Positions 27,121 through 35,583 of a stretch of 64,000 bases of DNA are shown here, in pieces. The notes under the pieces were generated by a model. That model saw only the letters and a program-made list of their open reading frames with translations. It was not told the origin of the DNA and did no database searches. Both the position numbers and the translations under genes were made by a program. This stretch comes from Oscillospiraceae bacterium. GTDB lineage: Bacteria; Bacillota; Clostridia; Saccharofermentanales; Saccharofermentanaceae. The stretch spans positions 186,001 through 250,000 of the forward strand of contig CACWXL010000003.1 of NCBI GenBank assembly GCA_902764825.1, in the 5' to 3' direction. The stretch's first letter is position 1; each line of letters begins with the position of its first letter.

Positions 27121-27909
27121 ATGAAAAAAGCTTGTGTTGCTTTGCTCGCTGTCCTTATGAGCTGTGTGTTTATTGCGTCGTGTCAGAAACCGGCAGCGGA
27201 GGAGACAACTACATCTTCTGTCTCAGAGTCTGCTCAGGAAGATGACGGTATTTCTGCCGGTGACAGGATCGTGTTCGGAAGTTATCCGCAAAAAAACGTT
27301 CCGGGAACAGATACATACGACACCGAACCTATTGAATGGCGTGTGCTTGAGATACGTGACGGCAATGCGCTCGTTATCTCGGAATATCTGCTTGATGCGA
27401 CCGTGTACTATTATGACATGGCAGATGTTACATGGGAGAAGAGCTCTTTGCGCAATTGGTTAAACAGCAAGTTTTACGATACGGCATTTTCAGAGAGCGA
27501 GAAGAGCATGATACTGACCGTGAAGATAGAGAATAAGGATAACCCGTTATACGGAACGCCGGGCGGCAATGACACAGAAGATAATGTGTTCTGCCTGAGC
27601 CTTGAGGAAGCGCAGCAATATTTCAAAGATGCAGATGACCGCAGGGCTGCTCCGACGGATTATGCGTTAAAGAACGGTGCAGCAGTAAGTGATGACTGCA
27701 AACTTGCAAACGGTATGAAGACAGGATGGTGGTGGCTCCGTTCTCCGGCGTCGTCTGCCAACAGAGCGGCAGATGCCGACTGTTACGGCAATATCGATAC
27801 AGAGAAAAATGCCGACGGGGTTGACGGTGATATAGTCTTCGCCGAATCTAATTGCGTACGCCCTGTTGTTTGGATCAAGCTTGCTGATAGTGTTAAAGAG
27901 GTGGGATAA
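27121..27909 (+). CDS. DUF6273 lipoprotein
   Basis: A 262-residue exported lipoprotein with lipobox IASC, then a Glu/Thr/Ser linker. From residue 43 the protein follows the DUF6273 pattern common in Clostridia: GDRIVFGSYPQ, IEWRVLEIRDGNALVIS, WEKSSLRNWLNSKFYDTAF, EDNVFCLSLEEAQQYF, WWWLRSP and a closing CVRPVVWIKL. The fold resembles formylglycine-enzyme/C-type-lectin-like repeats and is found in outside proteins of unknown role. It lies about 100 bases after the second kinase gene; a small hairpin AAGCCC/GGGCTT sits in between. It is coupled to the hydrolase gene one base downstream. Confidence 0.8.
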   Translation: MKKACVALLAVLMSCVFIASCQKPAAEETTTSSVSESAQEDDGISAGDRIVFGSYPQKNVPGTDTYDTEPIEWRVLEIRDGNALVISEYLLDATVYYYDMADVTWEKSSLRNWLNSKFYDTAFSESEKSMILTVKIENKDNPLYGTPGGNDTEDNVFCLSLEEAQQYFKDADDRRAAPTDYALKNGAAVSDDCKLANGMKTGWWWLRSPASSANRAADADCYGNIDTEKNADGVDGDIVFAESNCVRPVVWIKLADSVKEVG

Positions 27910-27910
27910 A

Positions 27911-29023
27911 ATGAAAGAACTGGTTTTAAAACGCATAACCAAAATAACTTCGGCACTTCTTATATTTTCGATCCTTGTATCCTTTGACGGATGCGCGAAA
28001 GAGGCGGAGTCAGGGAACTCACTTAAAAATATTCAACTTACGGAAGAAGAGAGGAAATGGGTCAATCCTGATGAAAAATATGAAGATCTTCTTCTGGTCT
28101 ACGGTAAAAAGAAATGCAAAGGCACATTTGTTGTTGCAACAGATGATGATATTGTTTGTCTGTACGCCGAGAATGCAACGGAAAAGGACGGAAAGACTCT
28201 CGAATCCCAGAATACGGTTTATGATATAGCTTCCTGCAGCAAGGTTTTTACCGCGGTATCGATCCTTCAGCTTCAGGAAAAAGGAAAGCTTGATATCAAT
28301 GATACGATCGACAAGTATTTTCCTGACTATCCTGAAGGTAAAAGAATAAAGATCTATAATCTCCTTCACATGAACTCCGGAATCCCGGATTATCTTAATG
28401 AGCCTGCTCTCTTCTTCGGATTGGAAGGCGATGCCCTGGATGACCGACTTCGCGACCTTTACAGTGACAGGATCTCTGATGAGGAATTGCTGAATACGAT
28501 GTATAAGGCACCTCTGCTTTATGAACCGGGATCTGCGATGACTTACAGCAATACCAATTACAAGCTGCTTGCCTACATAATCGAAAAAGTATCCAAGATG
28601 AAGTATTGTGATTATCTGAAGAAATATATCTTCAAGCCTTGCGGAATGACTAATTCCTATGCCATGAGAGTGGATAAATACACATACGTTCCGATCGATT
28701 ATAAAGAACAGCTGGAATTCGGAGCGGTTGATGAACACGGCTATTCGATGTCGCCTAACAGCGAACGTGGAGACGGCGGAGTCTGCACTTGTCTTACTGA
28801 TTTTCTGGCATTTGACCGCGCGCTTTTCAATGGTAAGCTCCTCAATGAGGAATCCATGAAGATATTGCTTCACAACGATAAAGGCTACTGCTGCGGCCTG
28901 ATGGACGGCAAAGGCCTGGGATACAACCACACAGGCGGAGGGTTTACGGCAACCTCCAGAAACGAGATCTTAAACTCGGATAAATTCGGACATGTATACA
29001 TCATTATATTAGAACACAATTGA
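27911..29023 (+). CDS. Serine beta-lactamase-fold hydrolase (class C/esterase-like), exported
   Basis: A 370-residue protein from the ATG at 27911, which sits behind GAGGTGGG and one base after the DUF6273 stop; an in-frame start at 27866 inside that gene is less likely. The N-terminus is a signal peptide, possibly a lipoprotein (SFDGC). The catalytic motifs of the beta-lactamase/D-alanyl-D-alanine peptidase/esterase fold are present: SxxK in ASCSKVFT, YxN in MTYSNTNY, and HTGG in GYNHTGGGF. These enzymes attack peptidoglycan peptides, beta-lactams or esters. The real substrate is unknown; resistance should not be assumed from the fold. Confidence 0.85.
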   Translation: MKELVLKRITKITSALLIFSILVSFDGCAKEAESGNSLKNIQLTEEERKWVNPDEKYEDLLLVYGKKKCKGTFVVATDDDIVCLYAENATEKDGKTLESQNTVYDIASCSKVFTAVSILQLQEKGKLDINDTIDKYFPDYPEGKRIKIYNLLHMNSGIPDYLNEPALFFGLEGDALDDRLRDLYSDRISDEELLNTMYKAPLLYEPGSAMTYSNTNYKLLAYIIEKVSKMKYCDYLKKYIFKPCGMTNSYAMRVDKYTYVPIDYKEQLEFGAVDEHGYSMSPNSERGDGGVCTCLTDFLAFDRALFNGKLLNEESMKILLHNDKGYCCGLMDGKGLGYNHTGGGFTATSRNEILNSDKFGHVYIIILEHN

Positions 29024-29030
29024 TCTTAAG

Positions 29031-29059
29031 ACTCCCGGAATCACCGGGAGTTTTCTTTT
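29031..29059 (+). terminator. Rho-independent terminator after the serine hydrolase
   Basis: ACTCCCGG (29031-29038), a five-base loop and CCGGGAGT (29044-29051) followed by TTTCTTTT. It closes the unit that begins with the second two-component system, before the separately promoted exporter. Confidence 0.9.
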
Positions 29060-29204
29060 GTGAAAGGCGGGCATAATTGACTTCTTTTCCTGCATATACG
29101 AAAATGTGACAGACTTGTTAGATTTGCGTAAGCAGAAGTTAAGGAATGGTTTGAGAGGTAATCATATACTGTGGCCATCAAACCAAGGAAAGGAATTATG
29201 AATA

Positions 29205-29966
29205 ATGAGTCTGCTTGAAGCAAAGAATATCAAAAAGGTATATAAGACAAGATTCGGAGGTGCTTCTGTCGAGGCACTTAAGAATGTCAGTTTTACTGTC
29301 GAGAAGGGCGAGTATGTCGCCATCATGGGTGAATCCGGTTCAGGAAAGACCACACTTCTTAACATCATCGCTGCCCTCGACAGAGCAACCGAAGGAACAG
29401 TTATCCTTGACGGCATGGATCTTTCCAAAGTAAAGGACAAGGACGTTGCAAAATTCAGAAGAGATAATCTGGGTTACGTTTTCCAGGAGTTCAATCTCCT
29501 TGATACATTCTCAATTGAAGATAATATCTATCTCCCTTTGGTACTGGCAGGCAAAAAGCATGCCGAGATGAAGCAGAGACTTGACGGTATCGCAGGAACA
29601 CTTGGCATTGCCGATCTCTTAAAGAAATACCCTTATGAAGTATCAGGCGGCCAGAAGCAGAGAGCTGCCGTAGCAAGAGCTCTTATCACTAACCCGAGGA
29701 TCATCCTCGCAGACGAGCCTACCGGAGCTTTGGACTCCAAGTCATCTGACGAACTTCTCGCACTCTTTAAGAAGGTCAACCAGATGGGACAGACGATCCT
29801 CATGGTTACACACTCCACAAAGGCTGCATCCAATGCATCGCGCGTCCTCTTCATCAAGGACGGCATGATCTTCCATCAGATCTATAAGGGACAGGCAACA
29901 GATCAGCAGATGTATCAGTCAATAAGCGATACACTGACACTTCTCGCTCAGGGAGGTGACAACTGA
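29205..29966 (+). CDS. ABC transporter ATP-binding protein (BceA-like)
   Basis: A 253-residue ATPase of the MacB/BceA class. Walker A is GESGSGKTT, the Q-loop is FQEFNLLD, the signature is VSGGQKQR and Walker B is ILADEPTGALD. In Bce systems it powers release of peptide antibiotics from their targets and drives the kinase. Ribosome site AAAGGA ten bases before ATG. The promoter region has TATACT at 29165-29170 without a -35, which suggests regulator-dependent start. Overlaps the permease start by one base. Confidence 0.93.
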   Translation: MSLLEAKNIKKVYKTRFGGASVEALKNVSFTVEKGEYVAIMGESGSGKTTLLNIIAALDRATEGTVILDGMDLSKVKDKDVAKFRRDNLGYVFQEFNLLDTFSIEDNIYLPLVLAGKKHAEMKQRLDGIAGTLGIADLLKKYPYEVSGGQKQRAAVARALITNPRIILADEPTGALDSKSSDELLALFKKVNQMGQTILMVTHSTKAASNASRVLFIKDGMIFHQIYKGQATDQQMYQSISDTLTLLAQGGDN

Positions 29967-32002
29967 TGAAGGCCGGTTTCTATCCCAAGATGGCCGTCAG
30001 CGGAATGCGCAAGAACGGCCGGCTTTATGTGCCTTATATTGCGGCATGCATCCTGATGGTTGCGATCTATTACATCATGCACCTTTTAGGCTTTTCAGAT
30101 ATGCTCGAAGGCTTCTCAGGCGCCGGAACAGCAAGAGATATATTAAAGCTCGGATCAGCCGTAATAGCGGTCTTCGGAACTATTTTCCTGTTCTATACAC
30201 AGTCCACGCTTATCAAGGGCAGACTTAAGGAATTCGGCCTTTACAGCGTGCTCGGAATGAACAGGAAGAATCTCGGGAAGATCATATTTTTCGAGACATT
30301 GATCACATGGTTCGTATCTGTTACTGCAGGTCTTGCGATCGGTATCGGCTTGTCCAAGCTTGCCGAGCTGGGCTTTAGAAAGATGCTCGGCCTTGAATCC
30401 AGCTATAAGTTTGTTATCAGCGGACAGTCGATTAGCTTCACTGTTCTCATATACAGCATTGTCTTCGTCCTGATCTTCCTCAATGCAGCAAGACTCGTAA
30501 GGTTCTCTCGAACCATTAATCTTATCAATTCCGATAAGGCAGGCGAAAAGCCCCCGAAGGCAAACTGGTTCGTAGGTATCCTGGGCCTCTTTATCCTTCT
30601 GACAGGTTATGGAATCGTGCTCATGATCAAGACTCCTCTGCAGGCACTTGCGATGTTTTTTGTTGCCGTGATCCTCATCATTATCGGAACATACCTTGTG
30701 CTCATAGCAGGTTCTGTTCTGCTCTGCAGGATCCTTCAGAAGAACAAGAGATATTACTACAAGACAAACCACTTCGTATCCGTATCCTCAATGGCATACA
30801 GAATGAAGAGAAACGGTGCGGGTCTTGCATCCATCTGCATCCTGCTTACCATGGTCCTCGTAATGATGTCATCTACTTCATCTTTGTATGTTAACAGGGA
30901 AGATGTTCTTCAGAATCATTACCCGAGACAGCTTAACGCTTCTGCCAGCAATTACGGTTATTCGGAAAGCTATACGGAAACAGCTAAAAGACTTGAGAAA
31001 GAGGTCATTGAGAAGGCTCATGAATTCGGCGCAGAGACCACGAATGACATCTCTCTTTCCTGCTGCAGTTTTTCAGGTTATATGGAAAACGGCAGACTCC
31101 GTGTCGATTTTGATCCGTTTACAATGGGAACAAGCATCAATTTTGATAATGTCGCTACTGTTTATTTCATTGATCTTGAGGATTACAACAGGATAACCGG
31201 AAAGAATGTTGTACTTGGCAAGGATGAAGCGCTCGTTGGCGTCAGCGGCAATATTCCGGTCGAAGACAGCATCTGTATCGGTGATGAGACATTCAAGGTC
31301 GCAAAGAGGATCGATGCCAGAGCAGATGATCTGAAGTACATCGGATTAAACGAAATCGTATCTACGATCACGCTTGTTGTCGATGATCTCGGTGAGACAG
31401 CTTCACGCTATTCCGGTCTTAAAGATTCAAGAGGCGATACAATGCTTATGTGGCAGTGGAACTTCGCTTTCAATACCAACCTTGATGAAGATAAACAGGC
31501 AGAACTCGGAAAAATCCTCGCAAAACATATCAGAGATGATCTTTATCCGAAGGAGCAGGATTATTTCAGAGTCGTCTGCGAGAGCAGAGTTGAACAGCGC
31601 AGCGATTTCGTCAGGACATTCGGAGGACTGTTCTACCTGGGTATTCTTCTCAGCATCATATTCCTCGTATCCTGCGTGCTTATAATCTACTATAAGCAGA
31701 TCTCTGAAGGATTCGAAGACCAGGCAAGATTCGGCATCATGCAGAAGGTCGGAATGACAAAGGAAAATATCAAGAAGAGCATTAACTCACAGATGCTGAC
31801 TGTATTCCTTATTCCTATCATATTTGCGTGCGTCCACCTGGCTGCCGTGCTTCCTATCATCCATAAGCTCTTAAAGCTCTTTGGCCACAACAATATGCCT
31901 TTGCTCCTCGTAAGTGCGGGAATCTGCGTGCTCGTATGCGGAATCTTCTATGCGGTGATCTACAAGCTCACATCAAACGCATACTATAAGATCGTATCGT
32001 AA
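29966..32002 (+). CDS. ABC transporter permease (BceB-like, FtsX fold)
   Basis: A 678-residue permease of the bacitracin/lantibiotic exporter family. An N-terminal FtsX-like set of four membrane helices (EFGLYSVLGMNRKN is the family's cytoplasmic loop), two central helices, a helix near residue 290, then a large outside domain of about 220 residues (320-540), and a final FtsX-like set of three (FGIMQKVGMTKENIKKSI loop). This ten-helix layout with one big loop is the BceB hallmark; the loop binds the peptide or its lipid complex. Coupled to the ATPase gene by overlap. Expected to signal to the BceS-like kinase at 23898. Confidence 0.92.
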   Translation: MKAGFYPKMAVSGMRKNGRLYVPYIAACILMVAIYYIMHLLGFSDMLEGFSGAGTARDILKLGSAVIAVFGTIFLFYTQSTLIKGRLKEFGLYSVLGMNRKNLGKIIFFETLITWFVSVTAGLAIGIGLSKLAELGFRKMLGLESSYKFVISGQSISFTVLIYSIVFVLIFLNAARLVRFSRTINLINSDKAGEKPPKANWFVGILGLFILLTGYGIVLMIKTPLQALAMFFVAVILIIIGTYLVLIAGSVLLCRILQKNKRYYYKTNHFVSVSSMAYRMKRNGAGLASICILLTMVLVMMSSTSSLYVNREDVLQNHYPRQLNASASNYGYSESYTETAKRLEKEVIEKAHEFGAETTNDISLSCCSFSGYMENGRLRVDFDPFTMGTSINFDNVATVYFIDLEDYNRITGKNVVLGKDEALVGVSGNIPVEDSICIGDETFKVAKRIDARADDLKYIGLNEIVSTITLVVDDLGETASRYSGLKDSRGDTMLMWQWNFAFNTNLDEDKQAELGKILAKHIRDDLYPKEQDYFRVVCESRVEQRSDFVRTFGGLFYLGILLSIIFLVSCVLIIYYKQISEGFEDQARFGIMQKVGMTKENIKKSINSQMLTVFLIPIIFACVHLAAVLPIIHKLLKLFGHNNMPLLLVSAGICVLVCGIFYAVIYKLTSNAYYKIVS

Positions 32003-32026
32003 GCTTACGGAACATATATTACATGA

Positions 32027-32060
32027 CAGGGCTGTCCCGCGATCCGGGGCGGCCCTGTTG
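32027..32060 (+). terminator. Terminator-like hairpin after the BceAB-like genes
   Basis: CAGGGCTGTCCC (32027-32038) pairs with GGGGCGGCCCTG (32046-32057) around a seven-base loop, followed by TTGCTCT. The T tail is imperfect, but the stem is strong and placed 25 bases behind the permease stop. Confidence 0.7.
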
Positions 32061-32154
32061 CTCTCCGGACAAATCTGTAAAATCTGTTTGAGAAATGTCT
32101 CCTGTTGAGGTATCCTAACCCGTAAGGGAAAGATTATATCGGAGGAAAACTCAT

Positions 32155-32709
32155 ATGAAGGAACGCATGAAGGCGAACGCCTCAACAGGCTTTTTTAAGG
32201 CTCTTGCCGTTATAACGCTCTTACTGGGAGCCGCTGCTGGCATTCTCGGAAACGTTTCATCCAAGCCTGAGGGAACATTTCTTGTTCCGTCTTTTCTCGA
32301 ATCGTTAAGGAATTATTATCTCTTTAATACGATCTCACAGTGCCTGTCTGTCCTGTCGGTTCTTATGATCATTACCTGTATCATTACCCTGTTCATCGGC
32401 AATAAGATCGTCTCGCTTTCCATAGTCGCCGGTGACCTTTTGCTCTTCGGGTTCTTTTTTACGGCTGCGGTCCCGTATTTCAAGAAGCCGGAGGTCGTAA
32501 AGGCAAAGCTTGTCAATGCGGATTACCGGTACGGTCAGTTAGGAACAGATAAATATGACCTGTATTTTGATAACGGTGACGTGGTAACTATCCCCGCAGA
32601 CGATTATGAGTACGGCTCGAAAGGCAAGTCGTACTATGTTGTTACGTGCGGCGACAAGGGCATCGGCGTGTTCGATGCAAAAAAGTACGGGTATTCTCCT
32701 GAATCATAA
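32155..32709 (+). CDS. Membrane protein of unknown function
   Basis: A 184-residue protein with three hydrophobic segments in its first 115 residues (FFKALAVITLLLGAAAGIL, CLSVLSVLMIITCIITLFIG, LSIVAGDLLLFGFFFTAAV) and a C-terminal soluble part of about 70 residues that ends in a small beta-rich region (YDLYFDNGDVVTIPADDYEY). I do not recognise a family. Ribosome site TCGGAGGAAAA. It is a single gene between the exporter terminator and the MarR promoter. Confidence 0.65.
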   Translation: MKERMKANASTGFFKALAVITLLLGAAAGILGNVSSKPEGTFLVPSFLESLRNYYLFNTISQCLSVLSVLMIITCIITLFIGNKIVSLSIVAGDLLLFGFFFTAAVPYFKKPEVVKAKLVNADYRYGQLGTDKYDLYFDNGDVVTIPADDYEYGSKGKSYYVVTCGDKGIGVFDAKKYGYSPES

Positions 32710-32777
32710 ATGATGTAAGCAAGATGCTTTAATACTTTTGTAAGTGCGGACTTGATTCCTGACAGTTAAATACGCTC

Positions 32778-32823
32778 TTGACGAAATAGGTAACATGTTA
32801 CATAATAACGGTAACATATTACC
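32778..32823 (+). promoter_or_regulatory. MarR promoter with two GTAACAT operators
   Basis: TTGACG (32778-32783), a 17-base spacer and CATAAT (32801-32806) form the promoter. A perfect palindrome GTAACATGTTAC (32790-32801) fills the spacer, and a second site GGTAACATATTACC (32810-32823) lies just after the -10. The sites are 21 bases apart, two helical turns. This fits autorepression by the MarR protein encoded 16 bases downstream. Confidence 0.82.
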
Positions 32824-32838
32824 TGTATGAGGTGAGTC

Positions 32839-33306
32839 ATGAAGATTCAGGAAGTTATTCAGAACGATCTGGTCGATTTCAGCAACATACCGCCAAGCTA
32901 CTATCTGCTCGGTCTCTTAAGCGCATTCGAGAACCGTTTTCAGGCAATGGCCGATAAAGATATGGGTGAGATCAGCTGGAAACAGTTTTTCGCGATAATC
33001 TGCATCGACAAATGCAAGGAACCGCCGACATTAAATGAACTGTCAGAGATATTGGGAAGCTCGCACCAGAACGTTAAGCAGATCCTTTTAAAGCTTGAGA
33101 AGAAGGGGTTCATCGTTTTCGAGCCTGATAAGAAAGATAAGCGCAAGCAGAGGATAAAGCTCACGGATTACTGCAGGAAGTTCTGCGAGAAGAATGATGA
33201 CATGAGCAGGGCGATCATGGGAAAGATGTTCGCCGGAGTTACGGAGCAGGAACTCAATACGACGATCCAAACAATAATGAAGATAGAAAACAATATTAAG
33301 GAGTAA
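32839..33306 (+). CDS. MarR-family transcriptional regulator
   Basis: A 155-residue winged-helix repressor. The recognition region is PTLNELSEILGSSHQNVKQI and the wing is KKGFIVFEPDKKDKRKQRIKL, with the family's acidic-basic D-x-R-like wing (PDKKDKRK). It is followed four bases later by a flavodoxin gene, and its promoter carries two palindromes. MarR-flavodoxin pairs usually answer redox or phenolic stress, but the ligand is not visible. The only Cys residues are few (IICIDKCK, KFCEKN), so thiol sensing is possible. Confidence 0.88.
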   Translation: MKIQEVIQNDLVDFSNIPPSYYLLGLLSAFENRFQAMADKDMGEISWKQFFAIICIDKCKEPPTLNELSEILGSSHQNVKQILLKLEKKGFIVFEPDKKDKRKQRIKLTDYCRKFCEKNDDMSRAIMGKMFAGVTEQELNTTIQTIMKIENNIKE

Positions 33307-33310
33307 GGGA

Positions 33311-33838
33311 ATGAAAGGAATCATCATTTACAAGTCGAAGTACGGTTCGACAAAGAAGTATGCGGAGTGGCTCAAGGAAGCCACGGGTTTTGAGATGGTG
33401 GAAGCAGATAAGGCGAAGATCGACGAGGTTGCCCAATGCGACACCATAATCTTTGGCGGCGGCATCTACGCGGGAGGCATCGCCGGTGTTAATTTCCTTA
33501 AGAAGAACATTGCAAAGCTTAAGGGAAAGAAGATAGTGGCATTCTGCTGCGGCGCGTCACCTTTTGACGCAGGTTTCGTCAAAGCATTAAAAGAACGCAA
33601 CTTTTCAGGGGACCTCTCCGGTATTCCTCTTTACTACTGCAGGGGCGGGTATGATCTCGCATCCATGCATTTCATGGATAAGACTCTTTGCAAACTGCTT
33701 GGCAAGTCTGTCGCAAAAAAGGATCCCGCAGAGCGCGAAGTGTGGGAGACAGCACTTGTGGACTCCGCCGGAGCAGCTCACGACTGGACTGACAGAGCAT
33801 TCATCGATCCTATCCTTAAAGAGTGCAAAACAGCCTGA
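33311..33838 (+). CDS. Flavodoxin-domain protein
   Basis: A 175-residue FMN-binding protein. The phosphate loop is YKSKYGSTKKYAEWL near residues 7-21, and FGGGIYAGGIAG and AFCCGASPFDAG match the later FMN-contact loops. The shape is nearest the flavodoxin-domain group that includes HemG-like protoporphyrinogen oxidases, though many clostridial members serve as general electron carriers or reductases. It is cotranscribed with and controlled by the MarR gene. Cytoplasmic. Confidence 0.85.
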   Translation: MKGIIIYKSKYGSTKKYAEWLKEATGFEMVEADKAKIDEVAQCDTIIFGGGIYAGGIAGVNFLKKNIAKLKGKKIVAFCCGASPFDAGFVKALKERNFSGDLSGIPLYYCRGGYDLASMHFMDKTLCKLLGKSVAKKDPAEREVWETALVDSAGAAHDWTDRAFIDPILKECKTA

Positions 33839-33868
33839 TTATAAGGCTTTCCGTTAAAATCAACTGCT

Positions 33869-33900
33869 GGTTGAGGGGCGCTTTTTCAGGCTTCTCAACC
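33869..33900. repeat. Inverted repeat upstream of the XRE/zinc-ribbon gene
   Basis: GGTTGAG (33869-33875) and CTCAACC (33894-33900) form a 7-bp inverted repeat spaced by 18 bases, with extra AAC/GTT pairing outside. No T tail follows. It could be a weak flavodoxin terminator or an operator, because TAAAAT (33913-33918), the probable -10 of the next gene, lies just downstream. Confidence 0.45.
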
Positions 33901-33965
33901 GCCGGTTCGTGGTAAAATTATCCAAGTAGCCTTATCGTCGGAGGTGAAAGGAGGATCCCTTAAAA

Positions 33966-34595
33966 ATGGATCAGGTTAAGATTGGAAAGTTCATATCATC
34001 ATGCAGGAAAGAGGCAGGCCTCACACAGGCAGCACTTGCTGACAGGCTCGGCATAACCGACAGGGCAGTATCAAAGTGGGAGACAGGCAAGAGCCTTCCC
34101 GATGCATCCATCATGATAGAGCTTTGCAAGATCTTGAATATCGATGTAAACGAACTCCTGACCGGGGAACATATCACCATGGAAAATTATAAGGATAAGG
34201 CAGAAGAGAACCTTCTGGAAATGACCGCGAAGGTCGAGAAAAGAGACAAGCTTCTTCTTCAGATCGAGATCGTCATGATCACTGTAGTGATTATCCTGCT
34301 TGTTTTAATGACTTCTATAGGCTCATATATGTGCGAGAACGGGCAGGTCTTACCGGGCACTATACTGATCTTCTCTTCATTATTGCTTCTCATTCCGTTC
34401 GTTTACTTCGGATTGAAGATCGAACACGATGCCGGATACTATGAATGCCCGAACTGCGGTGAACGCTATGTGCCGACCATGAAAGCGATAATCTGGGCAC
34501 CTCACATGGGTTGGAACAGAAAACTTACGTGCCCTTACTGCGGCAAGAAGGCATATCACAAGAAGGTTATCTCTAAGAATAAGGGAGAGAATTGA
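33966..34595 (+). CDS. XRE-family HTH protein with two membrane helices and a C-terminal zinc ribbon
   Basis: A 209-residue protein in three parts. Residues 1-65 are a Cro/C1-type DNA-binding domain (IGKFISSCRKEAGLTQAALA, VSKWETGKSLPDASIMIEL). Two membrane helices at about 100-145 (IEIVMITVVIILLVLMTSI, GTILIFSSLLLLIPFVYFGL) are separated by a short outside loop. The C-terminal 60 residues hold a zinc ribbon, ECPNCGERY and TCPYCGKKA. Both soluble ends lie in the cytoplasm. A membrane-tied repressor that reads zinc, redox or envelope state is plausible. A double ribosome site (GGAGG and GGAGG) precedes it. It is followed closely by the YhfC-family gene. Confidence 0.82.
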   Translation: MDQVKIGKFISSCRKEAGLTQAALADRLGITDRAVSKWETGKSLPDASIMIELCKILNIDVNELLTGEHITMENYKDKAEENLLEMTAKVEKRDKLLLQIEIVMITVVIILLVLMTSIGSYMCENGQVLPGTILIFSSLLLLIPFVYFGLKIEHDAGYYECPNCGERYVPTMKAIIWAPHMGWNRKLTCPYCGKKAYHKKVISKNKGEN

Positions 34596-34631
34596 ACTTT
34601 TACTATCCGGAAATAAGGGAGAATGATATCT

Positions 34632-35501
34632 ATGGATAATTATGATTTTGGTCATGTAAGCACAGGCTCCTTTGTGCTGATGGGTATAGGAGCTTTTCTT
34701 GCGATCGTAATACCGGTAATCGTTGCGGTCATCTGGTGCAGGAAAAAGAAGGAACCGTTCACGACAGTCCTTATCGGTGCAGCAACTTTCATGCTGTTTG
34801 CGGTAGTGCTCGAAAAGCCTCTCCAGAACATACTGATCTTTCCCGTTCAGATGGGTCTGCCCGAACATGCGGCAAGTGTGTTTATTAGTGCAAGACCGGT
34901 CCTCTGGGGATTCCTTGTGGGCTTTTTCCCGGGGCTTTTCGAAGAGACCGGAAGATTTGTCGCATATAAGACTTTGCTCCGCAAGAGAAAGCAGAGGGAG
35001 ACTTCCATATCGCACGGCATAGGTCACGGCGGCTTTGAGGTAATGCTTATCATAGGGCTTAACCTTGTCTCATATATCATGATGGGCCTGATGATCAACA
35101 ACGGTTCTATAGCCGCAGAGCTCAATAAAGCACTCGAGACTGCGCCGATGCCCGGAATGGCCGAGCAGATAACGGCTACATTAAACCAGGTCTCATCTTT
35201 TAACATTGCAACTCTGGGTGTCACGGTAATCGACCGTGTGATCGCGGTTTTATACCATACCGGTGCGTCGATACTCGTATTCTACGCATGCAAGGATAAG
35301 AAAAAGTTCTGGCTCTATCCTTTTTCGATCGTGATCCACACCTTGGTCGACGGCTTCCTCGGACTTCAGATGGCGGGTTTGTTTATGCTCCCTAATTGGG
35401 CAAATGAAGTTATCTTCGGCACGGTATCGCTCGCAACCTTCTTCGGAGGCTATGTTTTCCTGTATCGAAAAGACAAAAAGGAGATACAGAAGACTGTTTA
35501 A
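34632..35501 (+). CDS. YhfC-family polytopic membrane protein (putative intramembrane protease)
   Basis: A 289-residue protein from ATG 34632, preferred to ATG 34623 because AAGGGAGA is about ten bases upstream of the later one and abuts the earlier. Some eight membrane helices. The motifs EETGRF near residue 100 and SHGIGHGG near residue 130 match the E-x-x-R and H-x-x-x-H-type conserved residues of the YhfC group, which is related to the CPBP/PrsW-like membrane proteases; activity is not proven for the group. The gene follows the membrane-bound XRE protein by 36 bases, so the protease might act on it or on a common partner. Confidence 0.78.
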   Translation: MDNYDFGHVSTGSFVLMGIGAFLAIVIPVIVAVIWCRKKKEPFTTVLIGAATFMLFAVVLEKPLQNILIFPVQMGLPEHAASVFISARPVLWGFLVGFFPGLFEETGRFVAYKTLLRKRKQRETSISHGIGHGGFEVMLIIGLNLVSYIMMGLMINNGSIAAELNKALETAPMPGMAEQITATLNQVSSFNIATLGVTVIDRVIAVLYHTGASILVFYACKDKKKFWLYPFSIVIHTLVDGFLGLQMAGLFMLPNWANEVIFGTVSLATFFGGYVFLYRKDKKEIQKTV

Positions 35502-35525
35502 TTAATAGTCGGCGACAAAAATAGT

Positions 35526-35555
35526 TGATATAATAATCTTTAGTGATAGATTATT
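35526..35555 (+). promoter_or_regulatory. Promoter and inverted repeat upstream of FecR paralogue 1
   Basis: TGATATAAT (35526-35534) is an extended -10 element. It overlaps an 8-bp inverted repeat, AATAATCT (35532-35539) and AGATTATT (35548-35555), placed about 30 bases before the start codon. FecR paralogue 3 has the same TGATATAAT element. Confidence 0.55.
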
Positions 35556-35583
35556 TTGAAGTTATACAAGGAAGGGATGACGT

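Noticed and set aside
28019-28930. 303-residue frame opposite the serine hydrolase
   Set aside because: The plus-strand gene has all three catalytic motifs, a signal peptide and a good start; the minus frame has no recognisable family and no ribosome site.
27911-29023. Calling the serine hydrolase an antibiotic-resistance beta-lactamase
   Set aside because: The SxxK, YxN and HTG motifs are shared with peptidases and esterases; nothing shows beta-lactam hydrolysis.
30155-30772. 205-residue minus-strand frame in the BceB-like gene
   Set aside because: It overlaps membrane helices of a well-supported permease and is rich in Cys/His/Glu as expected from antisense reading of such helices.
34380-35027. 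215-residue minus-strand frame over the YhfC-family gene
   Set aside because: It is a shadow of two clear plus-strand genes and has a random-looking composition.
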